A stretch of 12,886 bases of DNA from Rhodospirillaceae bacterium (GTDB taxonomy: Bacteria > Pseudomonadota > Alphaproteobacteria > MPNO01 > UBA2964), in NCBI GenBank assembly GCA_002724505.1, contig PBOV01000057.1, forward strand, positions 7,264 through 20,149, in the 5' to 3' direction. Made by a program: the position numbers and the translations under genes. Below, piece by piece: positions 1 to 7,883 of this stretch. The notes under the pieces were generated by a model. That model was not told the origin of the DNA, did no database searches, and saw only the letters and a program-made list of their open reading frames with translations. Positions within the stretch are counted from its first letter, which is position 1; each line of letters opens with the position of its first letter.

Positions 1-1361
1 TTTGTCCGTTCGAAAGCAATACCGCGAGCATAAAACAAAGACCAATGACTTTCATCTATAGTACTTATTCTCTTTATACCCAGATTGTACGCATTAATGG
101 CCTTTTTAAATTTCTTTTTTGAACGATAAAAGTCTCCAATCCGTATGTGTGGTTCAAATCGGTCTTTACGCTCTACCGCCATTTGTTTCAGTAATATAAT
201 TGCTTCGTTTGTTCGCCCGATTTCATCAAGGACAGAAGCCTGTCGTAATCGAGCGGACCAATATAAAGGTGAGTATAGGCTTACTTCACTGTAAAGGGCT
301 ATCGCGTCTTCACCCCTTGATAAGGACTCAAGCAAACCGCCAAGCAACAATTGCGCTAGTGGGAATGATGGCCGCAATCGAAGCGCTAACCTACCATAGA
401 TTAATGCTAGGTCAGAAGATGCTCCCTGCGCCAATGTGCGAGCTATATTAAAAAACACTTCCGCTAGGCCATCCTTTGCTGTCGCGATAAAAGGAGTTGG
501 TACGCGCTTTAAAGCAACCCTTTCAAGGGCTCCTTCAAGGATATCACTAGGATGTTTTTGTATATAACTTTTATAGAGCCGTTCGGCTTCTGTGTGACGT
601 CCTTGACGTTCAAGGAAAGACCCATACCCCATTAACGCGCGCGTTGATACACGGCTTTTCGCCGCCTCTTTAAGTGCTTGCTCCGCTAATTTTAGTTTTG
701 CGGCCTGCTCATAAATCAATCCGAGATGTAGATCTCTAAGCGATTTAAAAGCGGTAATTTCTTCTACCGAATGGATAGCCTTAACCGCGCTAACTAAATC
801 TCCTTGGGCAGACTTTATCCAAGCCAGCAATAATGGGGCCGTAAACCTATTCACACCGCGTTTGGGGATTGATTTAATTTTTTTTTCCGCCATTGCAAAC
901 CTTCCCTCAAGGGCGTCCTCAACAATTAAACATAAAATTGCAATGGCATCCCCTCGTTCAGCTGCAACGATATTTTTTGCAATAATAGCCGCTTCGGGCA
1001 TTCGACCGCTCCCAATAAGCGACAGAAACCTGACACGCCGCACTTTGAGATTTCCGTCGTCAATTGCTAGCACATCGCCAAGATATTCTGCCGCTTTCAT
1101 ATAATCGCGGCTGCGATGTGCGTAACGACCGGCAAGATACCTTCCGGACACGGAGGCAGGTCGAATACCCGATAGGGCCTGGTTATTAGTTTGAGGTCCG
1201 GCGAACATCGTAAATTCAGTTAAGCCGGAAGCTTTTACGGATATATTGACACTTAAAACTGAAAAAACTAACGACACCCATATAAAACACATCAAAGGCG
1301 AAATCACAGAAACTGATGACGGGCAACCCAAGTTAAGGATCCTAATATCTTTAATATTCAT
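1..1361 (-). CDS. Tetratricopeptide-repeat protein, C-terminus cut by window edge
   Basis: I translated the complement by hand from the ATG at 1361. The frame stays open for 453 codons to the window edge, so the C-terminus is missing. The N-terminus has a hydrophobic segment (about residues 18-41) followed by VKASG, suggesting export or membrane anchoring. The rest is helical repeats of TPR type: the first at about residues 72-102 (SGRYLAGRYAHRSRDYMKAA), with later copies around GSFLERQGRHTEAERLY, LGGLLESLSRGEDAIALY and IGDFYRSKKKFKKAINAYN. TPRs are protein-binding scaffolds and no catalytic motif is visible. No clear Shine-Dalgarno precedes the start. M24 is an alternative start but would remove the signal's N-terminal positive residues. 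It lies downstream of the ETF-QO gene on the same strand after 150 bp. In several alphaproteobacteria a similar TPR gene neighbours ispE, which could lie just outside the window (inference from memory). Confidence 0.85.
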   Translation of the reverse strand, partial: MNIKDIRILNLGCPSSVSVISPLMCFIWVSLVFSVLSVNISVKASGLTEFTMFAGPQTNNQALSGIRPASVSGRYLAGRYAHRSRDYMKAAEYLGDVLAIDDGNLKVRRVRFLSLIGSGRMPEAAIIAKNIVAAERGDAIAILCLIVEDALEGRFAMAEKKIKSIPKRGVNRFTAPLLLAWIKSAQGDLVSAVKAIHSVEEITAFKSLRDLHLGLIYEQAAKLKLAEQALKEAAKSRVSTRALMGYGSFLERQGRHTEAERLYKSYIQKHPSDILEGALERVALKRVPTPFIATAKDGLAEVFFNIARTLAQGASSDLALIYGRLALRLRPSFPLAQLLLGGLLESLSRGEDAIALYSEVSLYSPLYWSARLRQASVLDEIGRTNEAIILLKQMAVERKDRFEPHIRIGDFYRSKKKFKKAINAYNLGIKRISTIDESHWSLFYARGIAFERT

Positions 1362-1511
1362 AAAGCAAAAACGGTCGGTTCCAAGCTGTTGAAAGAGTTC
1401 AAATTTCTATCTTATTGATTTGTGCTAATGACCTTCCCCCTTAAAGGCAACGTTAGTCCTAGAAGGGTTAAAACGCGAGAAACAAAAGAAAACTAAATCC
1501 TAATAAAAACG
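1362..1511. other. Intergenic gap between ETF-QO and TPR genes
   Basis: This 150 bp lies between two minus-strand genes. I see no convincing terminator: the best inverted repeat (CCTT/AAGG near 1431-1446) has a four-base stem and no T-run. I see no promoter with good -35 and -10 boxes. There is no GANTC site here. Confidence 0.5.
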
Positions 1512-3143
1512 TTACATATTCGGATAGTTTGGCCCATCTCCGCCTTCAGGAACAACCCAATTAATATTTTGCTTAGGATCCTTGATATCACATGTTTTAC
1601 AATGCACGCAGTTCTGTGCATTGATTTGAAGTCGTGGCCCTTTATCGTCGGCATCCTCAACAATTTCATAAACACCCGCCGGGCAGTAGCGTTGCTCCGG
1701 CGAGTCGTAAATTTCAAAGTTTACAGAAATTGGTACCGAAGTATCCTCTAGCTTTAAATGCACCGGCTGGTCTTCTTCATGATTAGTATTGGAAATATAA
1801 ACTGAGGACAAACGATCGAATGAAACTTCACCATCTGGCTTAGGATACTCAATTTTCGGTGCTTGTGCCGCTGGCAACAGAGCCGTGTGGTCCGCATGCT
1901 GTTTAAATGTCCATGGCGCTTTGCCTCGAAACACGAAGCTATCTAAGGCGGAATAAAGTAGCCCAATCCAAAGTCCCCACCGAAAAGAAGGGCGGATATT
2001 TCGTACCCTGTACAGCTCATCCCAAACCCAACTCTTTTTCAACAAAGTAGGGTAATCGGTCAGCACCTTGCTATCAGCTCCACTCAAGTTTTTAAATGCA
2101 GCTTCCGCCGCAATCATACCTGTCTTCATTGCGTTGTGACTGCCTTTGATTTTCGGAACGTTAAGAAACCCAGCAGCGCAGCCAATTATAGCTCCGCCCG
2201 GACACACTAATTGCGGGATGGATTGAAACCCTCCCTCATTGAGTGCTCGGGCTCCATAGGCAATCCTGCGTCCACCTTCAAAAGTTGGGCGCATTACCGG
2301 GTGTGTCTTAAACCGCTGAAACTCTTCAAAAGGAGATAGGTGCGGATTTTTATAATCCAGTCCAGTGACAAATCCTACTGCAACTTGATTGTTTTCAAGG
2401 TGATAAAGGAACGAACCACCATAGGTTTCGCTATTAAGCGGCCAACCAATAGTATGAACGATCTTTCCTTGATGATGTTTTTTAGGATCAATCTCCCACA
2501 ACTCTTTTATGCCGATGGCGTAGGTTTGTGGATCGGCATTGGAACGCATATCAAATTTTTCGAACAGCCCCTTTGTTAATGATCCTCTACAACCTTCTGC
2601 AAAAAAGGTATATTTCGCGCGAAGCTCATATCCCGGCGTGAAGGAGTCTTTCTGATTTCCGTCCGCATCTACGCCCATATCACCCGTCGCAACACCAGCG
2701 ACAGCACCATTTTCATCGTAGAGGATCTCCGCTGCAGCAAATCCCTCAAATACCTGGACGCCAAGTTCTTCGGCCTGTTCTTTAAGCCAACGGCAAAAAT
2801 TCCCAAGGCTAACAATGTAATTACCTTTGTTATGCATTTGAGGTGGGGTCGGCATCTTTAAGGAACCGGTTTTCGTTAGAAAAAGGAAATTATCCTCTTT
2901 CGCTTCGGTGTTAAGCGGGGCTCCTTTTTGCTTCCAATCTGGAATAAGCTCGTCTAGTGCTTTGGGTTCCAACACCGCACCAGAAAGGATATGAGCCCCA
3001 ACTTCAGAACCTTTTTCCAACAAACATATTGTCAACTCACGATCATTTTCTATCGCGAGCTGTGCCAACCGGATGGCAGCCGAAAGGCCAGAAGGCCCTG
3101 CCCCCACTATTGCAACGTCTACTTCCATCGACTCGCGTTCCAT
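1512..3143 (-). CDS. Electron transfer flavoprotein-ubiquinone oxidoreductase (ETF-QO)
   Basis: The protein is 543 aa, full length for bacterial ETF-QO. This inner-membrane-associated flavoprotein passes electrons from reduced ETF (fatty acid, amino acid and choline/dimethylglycine oxidation) to ubiquinone. Residues 9-28 carry the FAD dinucleotide-binding motif GAGPSG (14-19). The middle contains typical family segments (LLEKGSEVGAHILSGAVLEP, and GCAAGFLNVPKIKGSHNAMK near 315-335). The C-terminus has the ferredoxin-like [4Fe-4S] site, with C487 and then C512-x2-C515-x2-C518, and ends in the typical GDGPNYPNM. The ATG at 3143 is chosen because GAGG (complement of 3149-3152) sits 5 nt upstream; the second Met (residue 6) has no such site. 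It is transcribed divergently from the UDG gene with only 62 bp between starts. ETF subunit genes are not in the window. Confidence 0.96.
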   Translation of the reverse strand: MERESMEVDVAIVGAGPSGLSAAIRLAQLAIENDRELTICLLEKGSEVGAHILSGAVLEPKALDELIPDWKQKGAPLNTEAKEDNFLFLTKTGSLKMPTPPQMHNKGNYIVSLGNFCRWLKEQAEELGVQVFEGFAAAEILYDENGAVAGVATGDMGVDADGNQKDSFTPGYELRAKYTFFAEGCRGSLTKGLFEKFDMRSNADPQTYAIGIKELWEIDPKKHHQGKIVHTIGWPLNSETYGGSFLYHLENNQVAVGFVTGLDYKNPHLSPFEEFQRFKTHPVMRPTFEGGRRIAYGARALNEGGFQSIPQLVCPGGAIIGCAAGFLNVPKIKGSHNAMKTGMIAAEAAFKNLSGADSKVLTDYPTLLKKSWVWDELYRVRNIRPSFRWGLWIGLLYSALDSFVFRGKAPWTFKQHADHTALLPAAQAPKIEYPKPDGEVSFDRLSSVYISNTNHEEDQPVHLKLEDTSVPISVNFEIYDSPEQRYCPAGVYEIVEDADDKGPRLQINAQNCVHCKTCDIKDPKQNINWVVPEGGDGPNYPNM

Positions 3144-3172
3144 CTTTTCCTCTTTCCAATAATGTCTTGCTG

Positions 3173-3199
3173 TTTAACTGCGTGCCTTCATGATATTAT
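3173..3199 (+). promoter_or_regulatory. Putative UDG promoter, possibly giving a leaderless mRNA
   Basis: TATTAT at 3194-3199 resembles a -10 box and ends 6 nt before the ATG at 3206. A weak -35-like TTTAAC lies at 3173-3178 (15-nt spacer, shorter than ideal). There is no Shine-Dalgarno before 3206. If this box is used, transcription would begin at or next to the start codon. The same 62 bp must also hold the ETF-QO promoter on the other strand. Confidence 0.3.
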
Positions 3200-3205
3200 T
3201 TTCCC

Positions 3206-4012
3206 ATGGCAGAGGATTATAGCGCAACCCAGCTTCTAAAATGGTATGTAGAAAGCGGCATCAGCGAAGCGCTTGAGGAAAAACCGATCAATCACTTCCT
3301 TTCCGATGCAGCAGTTGAAAACAGCGAAGCGGAATCTATTCGGATTGTGTCCACCGACACAGAATCACATGCAATAAAACCTGTACAACTCATCTCACAA
3401 AGCGAGACAACTAAATCCGCATACGCCGCCGCAAGGGCAGCAGATACATTGGAAGCTTTAAGAAATGCAATGTCGGAATTCGAAGGTTGTCCCCTAAAAC
3501 AGACGGCGAAGAACCTAGTCTTTGGAGATGGTCTCGCAGGTTCTAGGTTGATGTTAATTGGTGAAGCACCAGGAGCCCAGGAAGACCGAGAAGGACGGCC
3601 TTTTGTCGGCCAAGCCGGACAATTACTAGAGCGGATGCTGAAAGCAATTTCGATAGAACGGAGTGATACCTATATCACCAATATCTTGCCATGGCGTCCT
3701 CCGGGGAACCGTGCACCGACTGATTCTGAAATCGGAACCTGTCTACCTTTTATTCGACGCCAAATTGAATTGGTTGCCCCAGAGGTTTTAATTTTGATTG
3801 GCGGGGTATCTGCTAAGACACTATTAGGTACGAATCAAGGTATCATGCGAGCTCGAGGAAAATGGCTAGAATACAAACCTGAAGGGGGACAAAATGCAAT
3901 ACCTGCTCGAGCAATATTACATCCGGCATATTTATTACGATCTCCAGCACAAAAGCGTGAAACATGGATGGATCTGCTGGAAATTCAACAAAAGATGAGC
4001 GAGATTTCTTAG
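3206..4012 (+). CDS. Uracil-DNA glycosylase, family 4-like, with incomplete Fe-S ligand set
   Basis: The protein is 268 aa. Family 4 UDGs remove uracil from DNA in base excision repair. Motif 1, GEAPGAQEDREG, is at 119-130, followed by RPFVGQAGQLLERML. WRPPGNRAP is at 163-171 and motif 2, HPAYLLR, at 239-245. Residues 1-85 form a poorly conserved extension that begins with LLKWYVESGISEAL. Classical members bind [4Fe-4S] through four cysteines: a CxxC before the core, one in KCRPPGNR, and one about 15 residues on. Here only C95 and C179 exist in the whole protein. The first cysteine of CxxC is E93-G94 context, and the KCRPP cysteine is W163. The fold and active-site motifs are intact, so this looks like a cluster-less or altered subfamily rather than a decayed gene. 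It lacks a Shine-Dalgarno and faces ETF-QO. Confidence 0.92.
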   Translation: MAEDYSATQLLKWYVESGISEALEEKPINHFLSDAAVENSEAESIRIVSTDTESHAIKPVQLISQSETTKSAYAAARAADTLEALRNAMSEFEGCPLKQTAKNLVFGDGLAGSRLMLIGEAPGAQEDREGRPFVGQAGQLLERMLKAISIERSDTYITNILPWRPPGNRAPTDSEIGTCLPFIRRQIELVAPEVLILIGGVSAKTLLGTNQGIMRARGKWLEYKPEGGQNAIPARAILHPAYLLRSPAQKRETWMDLLEIQQKMSEIS

Positions 4013-4193
4013 AAACGGTAATTTATGCTCCTGGTAACGCCAAAAGAAAAAACTCGATTTGAAAGAGCGTCCGCCATAAACAACAGAATCATTATTAACT
4101 CAGGAAACTTGCCTTCAGGTAAGAGAGCCTTTAACCATCTGGACCATTAGTTTATTTCCAACCGATCTCACCGCCCTTGGGAGCATTGCTTAG
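4013..4193. other. Intergenic region between UDG and lytic transglycosylase genes
   Basis: This 181-bp gap holds one GANTC site (GAATC, 4086-4090) and a small hairpin: CTTGCC 4108-4113, loop TTCA, GGTAAG 4118-4123, with one G-T pair. No T-run follows, so it is not a good intrinsic terminator; it would lie in the leader of the downstream mRNA. GGGAG at 4179-4183 is the likely ribosome-binding site for the TTG start at 4194. I could not place a convincing -35/-10 pair. Confidence 0.4.
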
Positions 4194-5954
4194 TTGCGAA
4201 AACGCATAATTTACTTGATAAAAACCAGCACGACATTGATGGTAATGGGCATATTATCAGGATCTGTTGCGATAGCTGCAAATGATACCACCCCTGCTAC
4301 GAGCAAAATCCTAAAATCTCTTCCTCTTCCATTATCAAAGTCTGACTCAGAACTTTACCAACAAATCTTTGTTGTCCAAAAAGCTGGGAATTGGCGGATT
4401 GCAAACCGTCTTATAAAAAAACTTACAAATAAGATTTTACTTGGCCATTTGCAGGCGCAACGCTACTTGCACCCGACCCATTACCGTTCGCGTTATAAAG
4501 AACTTGCAATTTGGCTCAAAAATTATGCAGATCACCCAGATGCCAAGCGGATATATAAACTCGCAGTTCGCCGGAAACCTGCGAATTATCGATCTCCAAA
4601 CCGCCCAAACCTGCCAAGGCAAGAAGTCTTTTCTGAGAGTGGTAACGGGGGGATTGAACGAACAAAACGGCGAGGTTTGCGATACAACCGAAAGGCACGC
4701 AATCTACACGCCAAGATAAAACGGCTTGTGCGGCACCAGCGACTCACAGCAGCTAAAAACTTACTAAAGAACAAACGATTTCGCCAAATCGGCAAAGCCC
4801 ACATCGATATTAGTAAAATGCGCATCGGTAGTGGTTGGTTTTACCTTGGCGAAGACCGTCGCGCATTTAATGTATCCTCCCGAGCCGCCCACCGTTCAGG
4901 TAAATATTACCCTCTTGGCCATTGGTATGCCGGAATGGCCGCATACCGGTCAGGGCGCTTTATAAATGCTGCTGATCATTTCCAGTCGATGGCCGCCATT
5001 GGTGGGCAATCTCGTTGGACACAATCAGCAGCAGCTTTCTGGGCTGCTCGCGCTAATCTTGTTGCCCGCCGGCCAGATCGTGTCAGTCGCTGGCTAGGGT
5101 TAGCTGCTAGCCATCCAAGAACTTTTTACGGCGTTCTCGCTAGACGAATGTTAGGTATCAGTTCATCTCTTAAATGGGCTACGCCAAAATCCGAACAATT
5201 TTTAATAACTGAAGTTCTGAAAAGTTCACGCGGGCAGCGTGCCATTGCATTAATCCAAGCCAGAAATCATGAACGGGCTGAACGCGAACTGCGCTACCTC
5301 GCCTTAAACAGCAATCCAGAGAAAAGAATTGCCTTGTTGAATATTGCGGATCAATTTGGTCTCCCTTCCCTTGCACTCAAAACTGCTATTGCACTAATGC
5401 GGCAAAACCAGACTAGAATTGAACGCGGTCTTTATCCCATTCCACATTGGATCCCCCGTGATGGTTTTAAGATCGATCGCGCTCTAATATATGCCATTAT
5501 GCGCCAGGAATCTGCTTTCAATACCCGTGCTAAAAGCCATGCTGGTGCGCGCGGACTAATGCAACTAATGCCGGGCACTGCGGGATATATGGCCCGAAAA
5601 CGTTTTCGTGGTTGGCGTAAAAACAAATTATATGACCCCGGATTAAATCTACAGCTTGGACAAAAATATCTCGGTTACTTACTCCAACACGAAACCGTAA
5701 ATGGTAATATATTGATGATGGTTGCGGCATATAATGGAGGACCCGGTAATCTAGCAAAATGGCGGCGGCGAATACATAAGCTAACCAAGGACCCACTGCT
5801 ATTTATCGAAAGTATGCCGTCTAGAGAAACCCGGGATTTTGTCGAACGAGTTATGTCGAATTTTTGGATATATCGTGATCGGTTTGGCCAAAACGTGCCA
5901 ACGTTAGATGCTATTGCGGCCGGCAGAATACCTATCTACAAGCCAATCGATTAA
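4194..5954 (+). CDS. Soluble lytic murein transglycosylase (Slt family, GH23), exported
   Basis: The protein is 586 aa. It cleaves peptidoglycan glycan strands in the periplasm, forming 1,6-anhydro-MurNAc ends. The start is TTG: an in-frame TAG lies immediately upstream (4191-4193), GGGAG is 10 nt upstream, and only this start gives a complete signal peptide (MRKR, hydrophobic core, AIAA with probable cleavage near residue 29). The first ATG (residue 16) would lose the positive N-region. Residues about 40-400 are an alpha-helical solenoid, very rich in Arg/Lys around 118-205, as I recall for alphaproteobacterial members. The SLT domain follows: RQESAFN with catalytic Glu439, then SHAGARGLMQLMPGTA, then AAYNGGPGNLAKW, then the final SRETRDFVERVM helix. 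moaB follows after 21 bp on the same strand. Confidence 0.95.
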   Translation: MRKRIIYLIKTSTTLMVMGILSGSVAIAANDTTPATSKILKSLPLPLSKSDSELYQQIFVVQKAGNWRIANRLIKKLTNKILLGHLQAQRYLHPTHYRSRYKELAIWLKNYADHPDAKRIYKLAVRRKPANYRSPNRPNLPRQEVFSESGNGGIERTKRRGLRYNRKARNLHAKIKRLVRHQRLTAAKNLLKNKRFRQIGKAHIDISKMRIGSGWFYLGEDRRAFNVSSRAAHRSGKYYPLGHWYAGMAAYRSGRFINAADHFQSMAAIGGQSRWTQSAAAFWAARANLVARRPDRVSRWLGLAASHPRTFYGVLARRMLGISSSLKWATPKSEQFLITEVLKSSRGQRAIALIQARNHERAERELRYLALNSNPEKRIALLNIADQFGLPSLALKTAIALMRQNQTRIERGLYPIPHWIPRDGFKIDRALIYAIMRQESAFNTRAKSHAGARGLMQLMPGTAGYMARKRFRGWRKNKLYDPGLNLQLGQKYLGYLLQHETVNGNILMMVAAYNGGPGNLAKWRRRIHKLTKDPLLFIESMPSRETRDFVERVMSNFWIYRDRFGQNVPTLDAIAAGRIPIYKPID

Positions 5955-5975
5955 CCAACTAATATAGGAAAATAA

Positions 5976-6506
5976 ATGCCTGGACTTGATAAATCGATCA
6001 CGTTTTCCGCTGTTAATATTGCTGTTTTGACAATCTCTGACACCCGCAGGAAGGAGACGGATAAGTCAGGCGCGGTTTTAGTTGAAAAATTGACCAAAGC
6101 CGGCCACAAATTAATCAAAAGGGCCATAGTCCAAGACGAGCAGGCTGCTATTGTGGCTAAGCTGCGCGAATGGGTCTCTGACCCAGCCATTGATGTTATA
6201 CTCGCGACAGGTGGCACAGGAGTTACCGGTCGCGATGTTACTCCTGAAGCATTTTTTGAAATATACGAAAAGGAAATTCCCGGCTTTGGGGAACTGTTCC
6301 GAATGCTGAGCTATAACCTTATCGGGACCTCCACAATTCAGTCTCGTGCCACAGCCGGTGTAGCTGATGGTACATACCTTTTCGCGCTTCCTGGGTCACC
6401 CGGCGCCTGCCGCGATGCCTGGGACGGGATTCTATTATCTCAGTTAGATATCCGTCACAAACCTTGTAATTTTGCTGAGCTTTTACCGCGGCTTCAAGAA
6501 CGTTGA
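5976..6506 (+). CDS. moaB: Molybdenum cofactor biosynthesis protein MoaB (MoaB/MogA family)
   Basis: The protein is 176 aa, the usual MoaB size. Members of the MoaB/MogA fold bind molybdopterin; MogA-type proteins adenylylate it before molybdenum insertion, and MoaB does this or has a related, less clear role depending on the organism. The MoCF-biosynthesis signature is present: VLTISDTR at 17-24, ILATGGTGVTGRDVTPEA at 75-92, GFGELFRMLSY at 103-113, and PGSPGA at 139-144. AGGAA at 5966-5970 is a good ribosome-binding site 5 nt before the ATG. It sits 21 bp after the lytic transglycosylase gene and is probably co-transcribed with it, though no functional link is evident. The stop codon lies inside the convergent transferase gene (13-bp overlap). 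No other molybdopterin gene is in the window. Confidence 0.94.
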   Translation: MPGLDKSITFSAVNIAVLTISDTRRKETDKSGAVLVEKLTKAGHKLIKRAIVQDEQAAIVAKLREWVSDPAIDVILATGGTGVTGRDVTPEAFFEIYEKEIPGFGELFRMLSYNLIGTSTIQSRATAGVADGTYLFALPGSPGACRDAWDGILLSQLDIRHKPCNFAELLPRLQER

Positions 6507-7093
6507 GCCCCCCATTGATTTAGGTCTTCAACGTTATCTATATCGTTTAATTCCTCTATCAACTCTACGCGTCTTAAACCTGTATTCTTCAAAGTATCCG
6601 TAAGTGCGAACTCCGATGACCAGCGAATATTTTGAAACAATCCACGGGCCAAATTACCCACTCTTACTCCTACTAACCAGTACCCGCCATCAGGCGATGG
6701 TCCAAAAACAAAATCTGAACTTCTAATTACCGCAAAGGCGTTTTGGATATGTTTATTACTAATACCCGGAATGTCACTGCCAATGATGGCGACCGGCTGA
6801 TTAGGAAATTGGAGGAAAGTTCTTTCCATCCTCTCGCCGAGATCCCCATAACCTTGCGGAATTTTCCTAAGACCAGGCGGCCAATTTCTTCCATGAGAGA
6901 CCGCGGCATTAGGCGTAACAGACAGTATTGTTTGCCAGGGGGTACACCTTGAGACCGTTGCAATCAATTTTGATGCTAAATCAAAATAAATTCTTCGGGC
7001 TGCAAACGCACCAACCCCCGCTGCAAGCCGTTTTTTCACAGTACCGAGATAGGGGGTCCGAACAAAAACTATAAGGACTGGAGAATAATTCAT
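6494..7093 (-). CDS. CofC-like glycosyl/nucleotidyl transferase (TIGR04282, DUF2064 type)
   Basis: The protein is 199 aa. The N-terminus VLIVFVRTPYLGTVKKRLA matches the nucleotide-binding start of the DUF2064 / rSAM-selenodomain-associated transferase 1 family, which is related to CofC and GT-A nucleotidyltransferases. Further motifs are GDLGERM (83-89), IIGSDIPGIS with the metal-type Asp (104-112), GPSPDGGYWLVG (131-142) and DIDNVEDL near the end. Automated annotation often calls such proteins arsenosugar-biosynthesis glycosyltransferases. That name rests on family association only, and no ArsM or radical-SAM partner is visible here, so the substrate is unknown. It starts 15 bp after the stop of the GT2 gene and has a weak ribosome-binding site, suggesting coupled translation. 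Its last 13 bp overlap moaB on the opposite strand. Confidence 0.88.
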   Translation of the reverse strand: MNYSPVLIVFVRTPYLGTVKKRLAAGVGAFAARRIYFDLASKLIATVSRCTPWQTILSVTPNAAVSHGRNWPPGLRKIPQGYGDLGERMERTFLQFPNQPVAIIGSDIPGISNKHIQNAFAVIRSSDFVFGPSPDGGYWLVGVRVGNLARGLFQNIRWSSEFALTDTLKNTGLRRVELIEELNDIDNVEDLNQWGAQRS

Positions 7094-7108
7094 GAAATCA
7101 CAGGCTTA

Positions 7109-7783
7109 TCATTTATAGAGCCCTTCCAAATAGCGTGGCGAAACACCAAAAAGGTACAATAATAGTAACATCAGATTCTTTATGGGTCGGAAATAAAACC
7201 CGTTAGTTTGATAGCTAAGAGCGGACGTCACAGCTTGACTTTTAAAAAATACCAATCGGCGGCGACCGATACGCCGAATAATATCAACATCTTCAAAAAG
7301 CGGGATTGGTTTGTAGCCACCTAATTGTTCGTAAAAACCACGACTCATAAAGAGGCCTTGATCCCCGTAAGGCAATCCCAACCATCTGCATCTTAGATTA
7401 ACACCTTTTTCAATTAGTCGAGCCTCCCAACGAACGTCATTTAAAGCAAATTGAAATACTCCAGCCTTATCCATACCGGCACCCATGAATTTCTGAGTTT
7501 CCTCTAACCATCCCTCCTTTAGTGTCGTATCAGCATGAAGAAATAATAACCATTCGCCCTCTGCCACCTCCGTTCCGAGGTGCAGCTGTCGCCCTCTTCC
7601 CCTTTCACCACAGATAACCTTTGCACCGAACTTTTTAGCAAAATCAACTGTAAAATCTGAAGACCGTCCATCGCTGACTACGATATCATTAACAAGCCCT
7701 TTTACTGATTCAAGAGTTGGTCTAATGCCATTCCCGATATTTAAAGTAGGTATGATCACACTAATCCTATTTTTTTTTTTCAC
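7109..7783 (-). CDS. GT2 family glycosyltransferase (TIGR04283 type), GTG start
   Basis: The protein is 224 aa and a short GT-A fold transferase. ISVIIPTLN (7-15) opens the nucleotide-sugar site, SDGRSSD at 37-43 follows, FLHADT at 81-86 is the DxD-equivalent, LPYGDQGLFMSR at 137-148 and FEDVD at 163-167 are family hallmarks. The hydrophobic end (about 200-214) may touch the membrane. The start is GTG at 7783, supported by GAGGAA six to eight nt upstream on the minus strand. Codons 2-5 are a run of 11 A (7770-7780 complement). TIGR04283 and TIGR04282 genes commonly occur as a pair, as here. PGAP-style names mention arsenosugar synthesis, but nothing in this window supports that substrate. Confidence 0.9.
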   Translation of the reverse strand: MKKKNRISVIIPTLNIGNGIRPTLESVKGLVNDIVVSDGRSSDFTVDFAKKFGAKVICGERGRGRQLHLGTEVAEGEWLLFLHADTTLKEGWLEETQKFMGAGMDKAGVFQFALNDVRWEARLIEKGVNLRCRWLGLPYGDQGLFMSRGFYEQLGGYKPIPLFEDVDIIRRIGRRRLVFFKSQAVTSALSYQTNGFYFRPIKNLMLLLLYLFGVSPRYLEGLYK

Positions 7784-7883
7784 CTTTTCCTCACTAGTTT
7801 CAGCGTTAATAGCATGGAAACCTCTAAGATAATAAACTAGTAATCTGTTCTCTTTTGTTCTCTCTTTTGATCAATGATTAGCT

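Noticed and set aside
862..1104. Plus-strand open frames in 200-1104
   Set aside because: They lie antisense to the continuous TPR-protein frame on the minus strand, whose repeats are clearly real.
4108..4123. Intrinsic terminator after the UDG gene
   Set aside because: A six-pair stem with a G-T pair and no following T-run; more likely a chance hairpin in the next gene's leader.
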